From NCBI RefSeq assembly GCF_937870815.1, contig NZ_CALMZS010000215.1:1-36558 (forward strand): a DNA stretch of 36,558 nucleotides. Reading direction: 5' to 3'. Numbering within the stretch: position 1 is the stretch's first letter; every line of letters starts with the position of its first letter. Shown here piece by piece: positions 6,919-14,174 of this stretch. The DNA is from an uncultured Brevundimonas sp. (GTDB taxonomy: Bacteria > Pseudomonadota > Alphaproteobacteria > Caulobacterales > Caulobacteraceae). A program made the position numbers and the translations under genes. The notes below the pieces were generated by a model. It searched no databases and was not told the DNA's origin. It was given only the letters and a program-made list of their open reading frames with translations.

Positions 6919-7125
6919 ATGAAATCTCCTAAAGCCATGACCGTCCGCCTGTCCGAAGAGCAGGCCCAGGCTCTCGAGACCGTCGCCAGCGTCGAGAACC
7001 TGCCAGTATCGGATGTGATCAGGGCCGCGATCGCGACCCATATTGATACGCGACGCCGCGATCCCGACTTCCAAGCCGGCTTGAAGGACAGAATCAGCCA
7101 GGCGAGACGGCTGCTTGACCGCTAG
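6919..7125 (+). CDS. Ribbon-helix-helix (CopG/Arc-type) DNA-binding protein
   Basis: 68 residues from ATG 6919 (an internal ATG at 6937, giving MTVRLSEE, is equally possible; neither has a clear ribosome site). The strand 'MTVRLSEEQAQALETVASVE' followed by 'PVSDVIRAAIATHI' is the beta-helix-helix pattern of small RHH repressors and antitoxins. A charged C-terminal tail follows. There is no toxin of the usual RelE/ParE type next to it; the next genes are VbhA and Fic, which already form a pair. It diverges from the Ubl operon over a 82-base region with three GATACC repeats, so a role as repressor of that operon and of itself is plausible. Alternatively it is an orphan antitoxin. Confidence 0.65.
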   Translation: MKSPKAMTVRLSEEQAQALETVASVENLPVSDVIRAAIATHIDTRRRDPDFQAGLKDRISQARRLLDR

Positions 7126-7152
7126 GGGAGCGAGTTGAGGTCGTGCGCGGCC

Positions 7153-7183
7153 TTGCCACTCCCGCGCGCGGTCGTGCTAGGAT
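7153..7183 (+). promoter_or_regulatory. Promoter of vbhA-fic
   Basis: TTGCCA (7153-7158) and an extended -10, TGCTAGGAT (7175-7183), are 19 bases apart. The expected start of transcription falls at or next to the ATG at 7190, so the mRNA may be leaderless; AGGA at 7179-7182 could also act as a ribosome site if transcription starts further upstream. Confidence 0.4.
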
Positions 7184-7189
7184 CGATTC

Positions 7190-7396
7190 ATGAAGAAGCC
7201 CGTCAAAGCTCGTATCGCATCGCCGGACGCCCGCGTCTTGGGTGACCGGACCTTCGCCGCCATCTCGGCGGTCGAGGGCATCAGTCTGAGCAAGGCCAGC
7301 CTCGACCGAATCGCCTCGATGCGGCGCAGGAAGCTGTCGCCCGTCGAGCAACGCGCCGAGGTCGTCCGCGCCTATTCCGGCAACAAGTCGCACTGA
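7190..7396 (+). CDS. VbhA-type antitoxin of a Fic toxin
   Basis: 68 residues with 'ISAVEGISLSKASLDRIASM' (near 25-45) and 'KLSPVEQRAEVVRAYSG'. The E-G followed by a helix and the S-x-x-E-Q-R tail are the pattern of VbhA-like antitoxins, which place an inhibitory helix in the Fic active site and block ATP binding. The canonical inhibitory motif is (S/T)-x-x-x-E-(G/N); here the Ser stands three, not four, residues before Glu, with Ile at the expected place. Its stop shares one base with the fic start (TGATG), the coupling usual for this pair. The family call depends on both motif and neighbour. Confidence 0.7.
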   Translation: MKKPVKARIASPDARVLGDRTFAAISAVEGISLSKASLDRIASMRRRKLSPVEQRAEVVRAYSGNKSH

Positions 7397-7994
7397 TGGA
7401 CGACGGAGGCTATGACGCCTTCGACGACCCCTACGCCTACAAGAACTCCCGAACACTCAAGAACCTCCTGGGCATCCGCGATTTCGAAACGCTGGAGGCG
7501 TTCGAGCTCGAGATGACGACGCTGCGCGCCAACGAGCCGCTCCCGATCGGCAATTTCAGCGTGGCTCACTATCGGGCGATCCACCGATTCCTGTTCCAGG
7601 ATGTCTATAGGTGGGCCGGCGAGTACCGCACGGTGCGGACCTCGAAGGGGGCAACCCGTTCTGCTTTCCGGAGCACATCGCTTCGACGATGACGAAACTC
7701 TTTCGCGGTCTCGAAGGCGGTCCTGACTTCGGGGCGACCTCCGCAGAAGACTTTGTGGCGGCCGCTGCGGTGTTTCTCGCCGAGCTCAATGCAATCCACC
7801 CATTCCGCGAAGGCAATGGTCGCTCGCAGCTCGCGTTCTTGCACCTGCTCGGTGACGCGGCAGGCTATCCCTTCGACCTGACTCGGCTGGATCGCGACAC
7901 TTTTCTGCCAGCCATGATCGCAAGCTACGACTTGAACACGGTTCCCCTGATAGAGGAATTGAGGCGTCTCCTCGCGCCAGCAAAGGCGGGGTAG
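7396..7994 (+). pseudogene. Fic-family toxin, broken by a one-base deletion
   Basis: The first part, from ATG 7396, reads 'DPYAYKNSRTLKNLLGIRDF', 'LPIGNFSVAHYRAIHRFLFQ', 'DVYRWAGEYRTVRTSKG', the usual N-terminal half of Fic/DOC AMP-transferases. After SKG the frame leaves the family and stops at 7692. The continuation lies in another frame: 'GNPFCFPEHIASTMTKLF', then 'NAIHPFREGNGRSQLAFL' with the complete active motif H-P-F-x-x-G-N-G-R, to a stop at 7994. Restoring one G in the run GGGGG at 7647-7651 would join both halves into a protein of about 199 residues. The domain is otherwise whole, so the damage is recent, or a sequencing error in the homopolymer, or a phase switch. As written no active Fic protein is made. 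Confidence 0.85.
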
Positions 7995-8082
7995 GCTCCC
8001 CGTACACATTCTTTAGTTCCGGCGCGTTTCTCCTAGGGGCTGCACCTCTCGATCCGGCGTTCGACGGCCATCATGTTGGGGA
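7995..8082. other. Gap after fic, nothing recognised
   Basis: Short stretch between the fic remnant and a degraded minus-strand frame. No hairpin with T run, repeat or second tRNA fragment was seen, so it gives no evidence for the right end of the integrated element here. Confidence 0.3.
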
Positions 8083-8299
8083 TCAGACAGTCGGCAGAGA
8101 GGCTGCGATCTGGCTAAGTTCCGGGAAATCCGACAGACGGACGCGTGCGCTCGCAGTCAGTCTGTCCTCGGGCGTGCCGTGGGGGGCCAGGAACAGATAT
8201 CGATTTCCGCCGCGCGTGCGGGCGAAGATGAGGTGCTCACCGGTAGCCGTCGGAGACGGCCAGCATCTGGACGCCCCGGTCGATGGGGCCGCCGCATGA
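8083..8299 (-). pseudogene. Degraded gene fragment of unknown family
   Basis: On the minus strand one frame gives 'PIDRGVQMLAVSDGYR' and stops; one base further the next frame continues 'GEHLIFARTRGGNRYLFLAP', 'HGTPEDRLTASARVRL' and 'FPELSQIAASLPTV' to a stop at 8083. The two pieces read as one protein if one base is removed at about 8238, which suggests a frameshifted remnant directly downstream of the L,D-transpeptidase. I do not recognise the family, and composition alone could mislead here. Confidence 0.35.
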
Positions 8300-8310
8300 C
8301 CAAATCGTCG

Positions 8311-9798
8311 CTAGGGGCCGACATCGTTCGCATCGGCGCGCCGTTCGTCTGGTCGCGGCAGGCGCAGGGCGATGCCCAGAGCCCCGGCCAGACGGGCGTC
8401 GCGTCGATAAATGTCCTCACGAAAGGCGACACGGCCCTGTCCGTCGAGGAAGGCGGTCCAGTACAGCAAGCGCACGTCGATCGGTCGCCCGGTCGCCACA
8501 CGGACGGTTCGGCCGCTGTCCAGCGCCTCATCGAAGCGGGCGAGCCGATCGGGGTCGGGCGCCAGCAGCAGGCGGGCGAAGCCCACGGCGTCCTGCACCC
8601 GCACGCATCCGTGGCTGAGATGGCGGAAGCTCTGGTCGAACGCCCCGCGCGAGGGGGTATCGTGCAGGAAAATGGCGTAGCTGTCCTGGAGCTCGAACTT
8701 GACCTGACCCAGGGCGGCGTTGGGGCCCGCGCGCTGGACTACCATGCCGTTCTGGATCGTCATGTTGTTCGCCCGCATATAGGCTGGGCCGCGCGGCAGG
8801 ATTTCCCGCTGGGCGATGGAGGTGGGCACCGTCCAGGGCGGATTGGCGACGACCGAGGCGAACGGCCGCTCAAGGCTGGGCGTCGGATTATCGGCGTCGC
8901 CCGTTACGACCCGCATGGAATGCACCGGCCGCCCGTCCTTCCAGTAGACCATGATGGAGGCGGCGGTGTTGACCTCGATCCGCTCCGGCGCCACGTCCCG
9001 CTTGAGCCAGCGGCGGCGTTCCAGGTTCAACGCGATCTGGCGGGCCCGGTCCTCGGCGGAGATCGACAGGGCCCGCTGTGTCGCCGGGCCGATGCGGGCG
9101 TCCGCCTCCAGGCCATGGCGGACCTGAAAGGCCCGAACAGCCTCCTGCAGCACCGACCCGTATTCGACGGCTGAAGGGTACAGCATCGAGGCCGCCGCAT
9201 CGCCCAGGTCGCCCTCCACCCGCAGGCGCGGCAGGATGGCGGGGATGCGCGGGTCGGAAGCGAAGGGTTCGATCGTCGCGCCCAGGGCGAAGGCGGGCCA
9301 GCCGCCGCGATCGGCGATGCCTCGGTAGCGGAGGAAGCCGTCGCACAGGCCCTGGTAGCCGCGATCCTGGGGCGCGAGGCCGGCCATGGTCTCAATCAGC
9401 GTCCCGTCTTCGACGGCCTTCGCCAGAAGCGGCGGCGTATCGATGTGGTTTCGACCCATCTCCCACAAGGTCTCGACCGTCGCCGGGTCGACCCGCCCGT
9501 GCGCCAGCGCCTCGGCCAGGGTGAGGATGGCCCGGGTGAGTTCGGCTTCGTCCAGAGCCAGACCGTCCGGCGCCGGAAGGCCGTGCCGGTCGGCCAGGGC
9601 CAGAGCCCGGATCGCCTCCTGGCGCGCCGGGCCGGACCAGGCGGAGCGGCGGCCGCCGCGTGCGGCGTAGAAATCTGTCGCCAGTCGTTGGACTGATGAG
9701 CCGGCCGGCATCCCGGTCTGGGCCCATGACGGGCCGGGCGCCAGCAGCGAGGCCAGCAGGATTCTGCGGTTCAGGAGGGGGGAGCGGTGTGCGGCCAT
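8311..9798 (-). CDS. YcbB-type L,D-transpeptidase
   Basis: 495 residues. A signal peptide with twin Arg (N-R-R-I-L-L, then cleavage near W-A-Q, residue 27) sends it to the periplasm. A helical scaffold domain (35-200), a peptidoglycan-binding motif 'AFQVRHGLEADARIGPATQR' (223-242) and a YkuD catalytic domain (about 275-430) follow. The catalytic set is His379 in FLHDTP, then 'HLSHGCVRV' with His396 and Cys398. It should form 3-3 crosslinks in peptidoglycan or attach proteins to it, using an active-site thiol. No ribosome site precedes the ATG. A CTTAAG-type box lies 24 bases upstream, so expression may be tied to the two-component system at 28676-30669. It stands alone in its direction. Confidence 0.9.
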   Translation of the reverse strand: MAAHRSPLLNRRILLASLLAPGPSWAQTGMPAGSSVQRLATDFYAARGGRRSAWSGPARQEAIRALALADRHGLPAPDGLALDEAELTRAILTLAEALAHGRVDPATVETLWEMGRNHIDTPPLLAKAVEDGTLIETMAGLAPQDRGYQGLCDGFLRYRGIADRGGWPAFALGATIEPFASDPRIPAILPRLRVEGDLGDAAASMLYPSAVEYGSVLQEAVRAFQVRHGLEADARIGPATQRALSISAEDRARQIALNLERRRWLKRDVAPERIEVNTAASIMVYWKDGRPVHSMRVVTGDADNPTPSLERPFASVVANPPWTVPTSIAQREILPRGPAYMRANNMTIQNGMVVQRAGPNAALGQVKFELQDSYAIFLHDTPSRGAFDQSFRHLSHGCVRVQDAVGFARLLLAPDPDRLARFDEALDSGRTVRVATGRPIDVRLLYWTAFLDGQGRVAFREDIYRRDARLAGALGIALRLPRPDERRADANDVGP

Positions 9799-9821
9799 GC
9801 GACCGACACCGCGTCGCCAAC

Positions 9822-9838
9822 CTTATGGCAGCCTTAAG
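9822..9838. promoter_or_regulatory. CTTATG-N5-CTTAAG regulator box (one mismatch) before L,D-transpeptidase
   Basis: CTTATG at 9822-9827, GCAGC, CTTAAG at 9833-9838. It differs at one base from the three perfect copies elsewhere in the window. It ends 23 bases before the transpeptidase start, the same distance as the copy at the regulator/DsbD promoter. Confidence 0.6.
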
Positions 9839-9851
9839 GTTGGCGGGTCCG

Positions 9852-10170
9852 TCAGCCCCAGCGCGCAAAGATGGCTGCGCCGTCTTCGGACTTCAGGAAG
9901 TCAAGGAAGGGCTGGGCGTCCGGATCCTGGTGGCCGCCTGCGGTCACGACCGCGCCCGCGTCCCGATAGATCCGATAGGGCTCCGCAACCTCGACGCGTC
10001 GGCCAGGTCTCGGCGCGGATGCGACCGTCCAAGGCGGTGACGATATCCGTCATCATCATCTCCGAGCCGAAGAAGATCAGGTCGCCGTCTGTCCTGGCCT
10101 GGTCCAGCCATTGCGGGCCCCGCGGGCCCGTCGCCCGTCCGCGCGGCTGCCAATCGTGACGCGCGTTCAC
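9852..10170 (-). pseudogene. AcfC-like substrate-binding protein remnant
   Basis: Reading down the minus strand from GTG 10170 one sees 'ARTDGDLIFFGSEMMMTDIV', 'TALDGRIRAETW'; this resembles the middle of AcfC-type extracellular binding proteins (a D-I-I-F-G-G-A-E-Y-M-x-T region). At about 10010 the frame is lost, and another frame gives 'VEVAEPYRIYRDAGAVVTAG' and 'AQPFLDFLKSEDGAAIFARW', the usual C-terminus of the same family, ending at 9852. The signal peptide, the N-terminal lobe and the segment between the two pieces are missing. It is thus a doubly deleted pseudogene. The GTG overlaps the methyltransferase stop (GTGA), which may be chance. Confidence 0.65.
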
Positions 10171-11042
10171 GTCCGGGCGCTGACGAGCCAGACCTTGGCC
10201 GGCATCATGACTCCGTTCGGGGTGTGGCGATCATCGTATAGGTCCATGAGGTCGCGAGAAAGTCGCGTGACCGAGTCTGGTTCGATCGTTGCGATCCGGT
10301 TCCGGAATGCCATGCCGTCAAGGGCGAAGGCGACGGCCTGATCCGGCGTGGCGCCTGGGCCGCCAAACGGCAGATCGCCACTCCAGGTCTCGAATTCGAT
10401 CTCGGAGAACCCATTCGTCGCGAGGACGTCGCCCAGATATTCGGTGTCCTCGAAGGCGAAGGGGCCGGGGGTCCGCGGTTCCGGGCGTGGCAGATCGATA
10501 TAGCGGCGCATGATCGCGACCATGGCGGCCATCCAGAGATTATCGCGGGGCGCGGCCCAGACGGCCAGATCCAGCCGGCCACCGGGCCGGATCATGCCGC
10601 GTAGATTGGCGAAGGCCGGATAGGGCTCCGGGAAGAACATGCTGCCAAAACGCGAGATCATCCGGTCGAAGGGGGCCGCGTCCAGCTGGACCGCCGCGGC
10701 ATCGGCACAGACGAAGTCTACATCGATCTCGCTGGCTCCTGCCGCCCGCTCGCGGGCCCGACGTAGCAGAACCGGCGAGATGTCCAGCCCCAGAGCGATT
10801 CCGTCCGGCGCGACCGCGCGGGCGGCCGCGAGTGTCGTGGCGCCGCCTCCGCACCCGATGTCGACGACCCGTTCGCCCGGTGCGAGGGCGGCTCGGGCGA
10901 GCAGGGCCTCGCCGATCGGGGCGATCATCCCCTCGAATGTGTCGAGATGGGTGAGCCAGCGCGCGCCCATTTCGCCCGCCCAGTCCTCACCAGGCTCGGG
11001 GGCGTGAGCGGTGCGGGTCAGGCCCGTGGCCGTATCCGACAT
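10167..11042 (-). CDS. Class I SAM-dependent methyltransferase
   Basis: 291 residues; AGGAAG lies six bases before the ATG. Motif I is 'VVDIGCGGGATTLAAARAV' (about 60-78), then Asp in 'GLDISP', 'CADAAA' and 'PFDRMISRFGSMFF' with the post-I and motif II acids, and 'IRPGGRLDLAVW'. This is the UbiE/Ycg-type fold of small-molecule methyltransferases. The C-terminal half (D-L-P-F-G-G-P-G, then 'MPAKVWLVSAR') is of the kind seen in many uncharacterised alphaproteobacterial members. The substrate cannot be told from sequence. It lies between two decayed genes and has no evident operon partner. Confidence 0.85.
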   Translation of the reverse strand: MSDTATGLTRTAHAPEPGEDWAGEMGARWLTHLDTFEGMIAPIGEALLARAALAPGERVVDIGCGGGATTLAAARAVAPDGIALGLDISPVLLRRARERAAGASEIDVDFVCADAAAVQLDAAPFDRMISRFGSMFFPEPYPAFANLRGMIRPGGRLDLAVWAAPRDNLWMAAMVAIMRRYIDLPRPEPRTPGPFAFEDTEYLGDVLATNGFSEIEFETWSGDLPFGGPGATPDQAVAFALDGMAFRNRIATIEPDSVTRLSRDLMDLYDDRHTPNGVMMPAKVWLVSART

Positions 11043-11076
11043 GTTGGTCTTCCTGTGAAGAGGCTGCGGGGCGCGG

Positions 11077-11322
11077 TCAGACCCCGTGACGCGCCGAATG
11101 GCGGCCGCTGACCGGTCCGCCCCGCGGCGGACCGGTCAGGCGCAGATCTAACATGCCGGCCGACAGGGGCTCCAGGCCCAGGATCACCCAAGTGAGCCCC
11201 ATGACCGTTTCCCTCTTCCTAAAAACCCCATTCGACCAAGGTCAGGCCGGAACGATGATACCGAACCGGCGGTCCGGGCCGCTGGCGATGAACGGCGCGA
11301 GACCCGATTGAGCGAACGACAT
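11077..11322 (-). pseudogene. DUF2892-type inner membrane protein, frameshifted
   Basis: From ATG 11322 (GGGAGG upstream) the frame reads 'MSFAQSGLAPFIASGPDRRF' and stops after 26 codons. The next frame continues 'SGLTLVEWGF', and a further one 'LTWVILGLEPLSAGMLDL' and 'GGPVSGRH'. Put together these follow the DUF2892 pattern: an N-terminal F-x-x-S-G-x-x-R-x-x-R-I-V-A-G-L, a first helix, then W-x-L-x-x-x-G-L-x-P-L-x-A-G-x-x-D and G-G-P-x-S-G. At least two frameshifts separate the pieces, so no intact protein is made. The good ribosome site and the 26-codon frame would otherwise suggest a small peptide gene. Confidence 0.55.
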
Positions 11323-11545
11323 GGTCGTGATCCTCCCTGATCGCCCGCTCTGCTTCTGCCTGCGGCCGTCTGGCCTTATACCGGTCGCGTCAGTCCCCGG
11401 CGAGTTCGAGTACGCGCCGAACGCATAGGCGACCACGGCGATTCAGATCTCCGGCCCGGTGTTTTCATAATCGCGGACGCCGATCCTTCCGCTACGCGGC
11501 ACCACCGGATCATCAGATCCACCCGTCGGCACCTTGCGGGCCCGA
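11323..11545. other. Intergenic region, no gene supported
   Basis: About 220 bases upstream of the DUF2892 remnant and downstream of the efflux operon. A minus-strand stretch near 11443-11540 codes for '...VPRSGRIGVRDYENTG...' without a start of its own; it may be another remnant, but I cannot assign it. Confidence 0.25.
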
Positions 11546-13018
11546 TCACGGCGTCTCCATCGCCACGGGGGCCGAGAGATCGGTCTGTGGACCGGAATAT
11601 CCACCACCCAGGGCCCGGACAAGGGCGACGGCGGCCTGCATCCGCGACGTCTCGACCGAGAGGGCCGCACGCTCGCTCTCGAGCGCCGCCGTTTGCGCCG
11701 TCACGACCTCGAGAAAGTCGCTCGCGCCTTCCTCATAGAGTATGAGGGCCAGCGCCTCGGTCCGTTTCGCGGCGTCCGCGGCCCGACGTTGCTGCGTGGC
11801 TTGCTCCGCCAGATCCCGGGCCGCCGCCAAGGCGTCCTCCACCTCGCGAAACGCCTCAAGGACGGTTCCCCGATAGGCGGCCGACAACTCCGCGTGACGG
11901 GCCCGGCTCGCCGCGACCTCCGCCTTTCGCGCGCCGCCGTCCCACAGCGGGATCGTCGCCGAAAGGGGACCCAGGCTCCAGAAACTGGCGGGCGCCGCGA
12001 GCAGCGCGCCCTGGGCCGCCTGATATCCTCCTCCCAGACCGATGTTGAGGACCGGGAAATAGGCGGCCCGCGCGACGCCGATCCGGGCATTGGCCGCCGC
12101 CATGCGACGCTCGGCGGCGGCGATGTCGGGCCGCCGTTGCAATAGCTCCGAAGGAACGCCGCCTGGAATATGGGGCGGCAAAGGCCGGCTGCCGGACCGG
12201 GGGACGGTGAACTCCGAAGCGGCGTCTCCTGTGAGCGCCGCGATCTGGTTCTCGACCTGGACGCGACGGCGGTGGACGTCGACGCGGCGCGCTCGCGCGC
12301 CGGCGAGTTGCGCTTCTGCCCGGCCCACATCCACCCCCGACGCGACCCCGACCTCGTGACGGGTCGCGGTGAGCGCATGGGCGTGGCTGTAGGCCGTCAC
12401 GGTCTGATCCAGGAGCGCCATTTCCGAGTCCAGCCCACGAAGCCGGAAATAGGCGTCGGCCAGGGTGGCCTGCAGGCTCAGCCGGACATTGACCAGATCC
12501 GCCCCGCTGGCGTCCGCCTCGGCGCGGCTGGCCTCCACGGCGTCGCGGACCCGGCCCCAGAGGTCGAGCTCATAGCCGAGCGCCGCGCCGAGGAAGGATT
12601 GATCATAGGCGTCTGTCGGCGTCTGGCCGCCCGCGCGGGTCTGTGACTGCTGTTGGCGTTCGACCCTGCCGCTGACGGTCAGTCGGGGATGAAGACCTGC
12701 GGAGTCGAGGCCTGCGGTCGCGCGGGCCTGATCGTATCGGGCGAGCGCCGCCGCGAGAGTTGGGCTCGCGCGATCCAGCTTGAGAATGAGCGCGTCGAGC
12801 ACGGGGTCCTGAAACACGCTCCACCAGCCACCTCGAGGGACGGCCTCGCCGGGCGTCGCCGAGGCCCAGGCCGCGCCGGCGCCTTGCCCCTCCGGCCCCG
12901 TCGCCAAGGCCTTGTAGACGGAAGGGGTCGGGGTGACCGGAAGTTCAAGCGGCGGAGCCAGGGCGCATCCCGAAAGCGCGGCGAAGGCGAGAGGCCAGGC
13001 CAGCCTAGTCCTGAGCAT
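11546..13018 (-). CDS. NodT-family outer-membrane efflux lipoprotein
   Basis: 490 residues. ATG 13018 is chosen because it gives a lipoprotein signal 'MLRTRLAWPLAFAALSGC' with lipobox L-S-G-C at residue 18; a GTG at 13051 would place eleven more residues before it. The protein has the two repeats of TolC-like factors: 'VPRGGWWSVFQDPVLDALI', 'SGRVERQQQSQ' and later 'LLQRRPDIAAAERRMAAANA', 'AAYFPVLNIGLGGGYQ', 'PLWDGGARKAEVAASRARHA'. It forms the outer-membrane channel of the tripartite RND pump encoded just upstream. The start overlaps the adaptor gene end by 14 bases, so all three genes should be cotranslated. Confidence 0.9.
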   Translation of the reverse strand: MLRTRLAWPLAFAALSGCALAPPLELPVTPTPSVYKALATGPEGQGAGAAWASATPGEAVPRGGWWSVFQDPVLDALILKLDRASPTLAAALARYDQARATAGLDSAGLHPRLTVSGRVERQQQSQTRAGGQTPTDAYDQSFLGAALGYELDLWGRVRDAVEASRAEADASGADLVNVRLSLQATLADAYFRLRGLDSEMALLDQTVTAYSHAHALTATRHEVGVASGVDVGRAEAQLAGARARRVDVHRRRVQVENQIAALTGDAASEFTVPRSGSRPLPPHIPGGVPSELLQRRPDIAAAERRMAAANARIGVARAAYFPVLNIGLGGGYQAAQGALLAAPASFWSLGPLSATIPLWDGGARKAEVAASRARHAELSAAYRGTVLEAFREVEDALAAARDLAEQATQQRRAADAAKRTEALALILYEEGASDFLEVVTAQTAALESERAALSVETSRMQAAVALVRALGGGYSGPQTDLSAPVAMETP

Positions 13019-14174
13019 TGGCGCGGCCCCGCGGTGGTTGTTGTCGGACACTCACCTGATCGCCGTCGGCCAGGGCGTCGGGTGGCGCATTGATGAGGCG
13101 CGTTCCCGGTCGCACGCCGTCGAGGATCTCGACGGTGCGACCCTGGTCGCGACCCAGGCGCACCGGGGTGAGGGACACCCTGCCTTTGGAATCGACTGAT
13201 GCGACGGAAGGCCCGTTGCGGCCGAGGATCAAGGCGCTCGCCGGGATGATGACGCCGCCGCCGCCGGTAACGGGGAAGGTGACTTCAGCGTAGCTTCCGG
13301 GCTTCAGCCGCCGCAGCGGGTTGTCCGCCTGGAGTTCCACCAGCATCGTGCCGGAGCGCCCATCCACGGCCTGGGCGCTCCGGGTCACCACCGCCGGAAA
13401 GGGCTCGCCGGGCGCCTCGGGCAGCCGCAGCTCGGCGCGCATGCCGGGCCGGATATCGGCAGACGCCGATTGCGGCACGCGGACCTGGACGCGCATTCGA
13501 CGCGTGTCGGCGATCGTGAACAGCGGCGCTGCAGCCACGCCCGCCGTCACCAGGGCCCCGACTTCCGCCGAACGGCTGGTCACGATTCCATCGAACGGCG
13601 CGGCAAGCCGTGTGAAGCCCCGGAGCGCGGCGAGCCGCTGGACGTTAGCTCGGGCGGCGTCGGCGACCGCCGCGCTGGCGGCCAGGGCGCCGGTCTTCTC
13701 GTCCGCGGCCTGGCGCGATACGGCATCCCGCTCCAGCAGCGCGCCCCAGCGGTCGGCGGTGGCCCGCGCGAGCGACAGATCGGCCAGGGCCATCTGATGC
13801 TGGGCGCGCGCCTGGGCCAGTTGAAGGTCGAGTTCCGGCGCTTCGAGCACGGCGAGGATCTGGCCGTCGCGCACGGGGTCGCCGATATCGACCAGCCAGC
13901 GTTCGACATAGCCGTTGGTGCGCGCGTGGATGTCAGCGGTGTTCCACGCCTGGATCTCCGCGGCCAGGACCAGCTTGCCGTCCGTGTCCGCGGCGGTCGC
14001 CTGGATCAGGCTGACGGTCGGGATCGCCGCCTCGCGGGAGACTTCGGCGAGCGCGTCGTCGTTCGCATCGCGCGCCCACGCGCCCCAGGCGATGATCGCG
14101 ACCGCGCCAAGGGCGCCGGCCGCGAGGGCGGGTTTCAGCCCGACCGCGCGAACCTTACTGAACATGGGCGACAT
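13005..14174 (-). CDS. RND efflux periplasmic adaptor (membrane fusion protein)
   Basis: 389 residues from ATG 14174 with AGGAAA before it. One N-terminal membrane anchor (about 15-33) precedes the lipoyl half-motif 'GYVERWLVDIGDPVRDGQIL' (88-107), a coiled-coil hairpin (115-180), the second lipoyl half 'LAAPFDGIVTSRSAEVGALV' (190-209), a beta barrel and a membrane-proximal domain. This is the HlyD/AcrA plan. It links the inner-membrane pump to the NodT-type channel. The gene overlaps the pump gene by 20 bases. There is no metal-binding His- or Met-rich tail of the CusB sort, so a drug or organic substrate is more likely than metal. Confidence 0.9.
   Translation of the reverse strand: MSPMFSKVRAVGLKPALAAGALGAVAIIAWGAWARDANDDALAEVSREAAIPTVSLIQATAADTDGKLVLAAEIQAWNTADIHARTNGYVERWLVDIGDPVRDGQILAVLEAPELDLQLAQARAQHQMALADLSLARATADRWGALLERDAVSRQAADEKTGALAASAAVADAARANVQRLAALRGFTRLAAPFDGIVTSRSAEVGALVTAGVAAAPLFTIADTRRMRVQVRVPQSASADIRPGMRAELRLPEAPGEPFPAVVTRSAQAVDGRSGTMLVELQADNPLRRLKPGSYAEVTFPVTGGGGVIIPASALILGRNGPSVASVDSKGRVSLTPVRLGRDQGRTVEILDGVRPGTRLINAPPDALADGDQVSVRQQPPRGRANAQD

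Noticed and set aside
7640..7660. Programmed frameshift in fic
   Set aside because: The site has only AAGGGGG without a convincing slippery heptamer or following pseudoknot; a plain one-base loss explains it.
7995..8082. Right boundary of the integrated element
   Set aside because: No tRNA-Val fragment or other repeat of the left attachment site is present, so a boundary here is only a guess from gene content.
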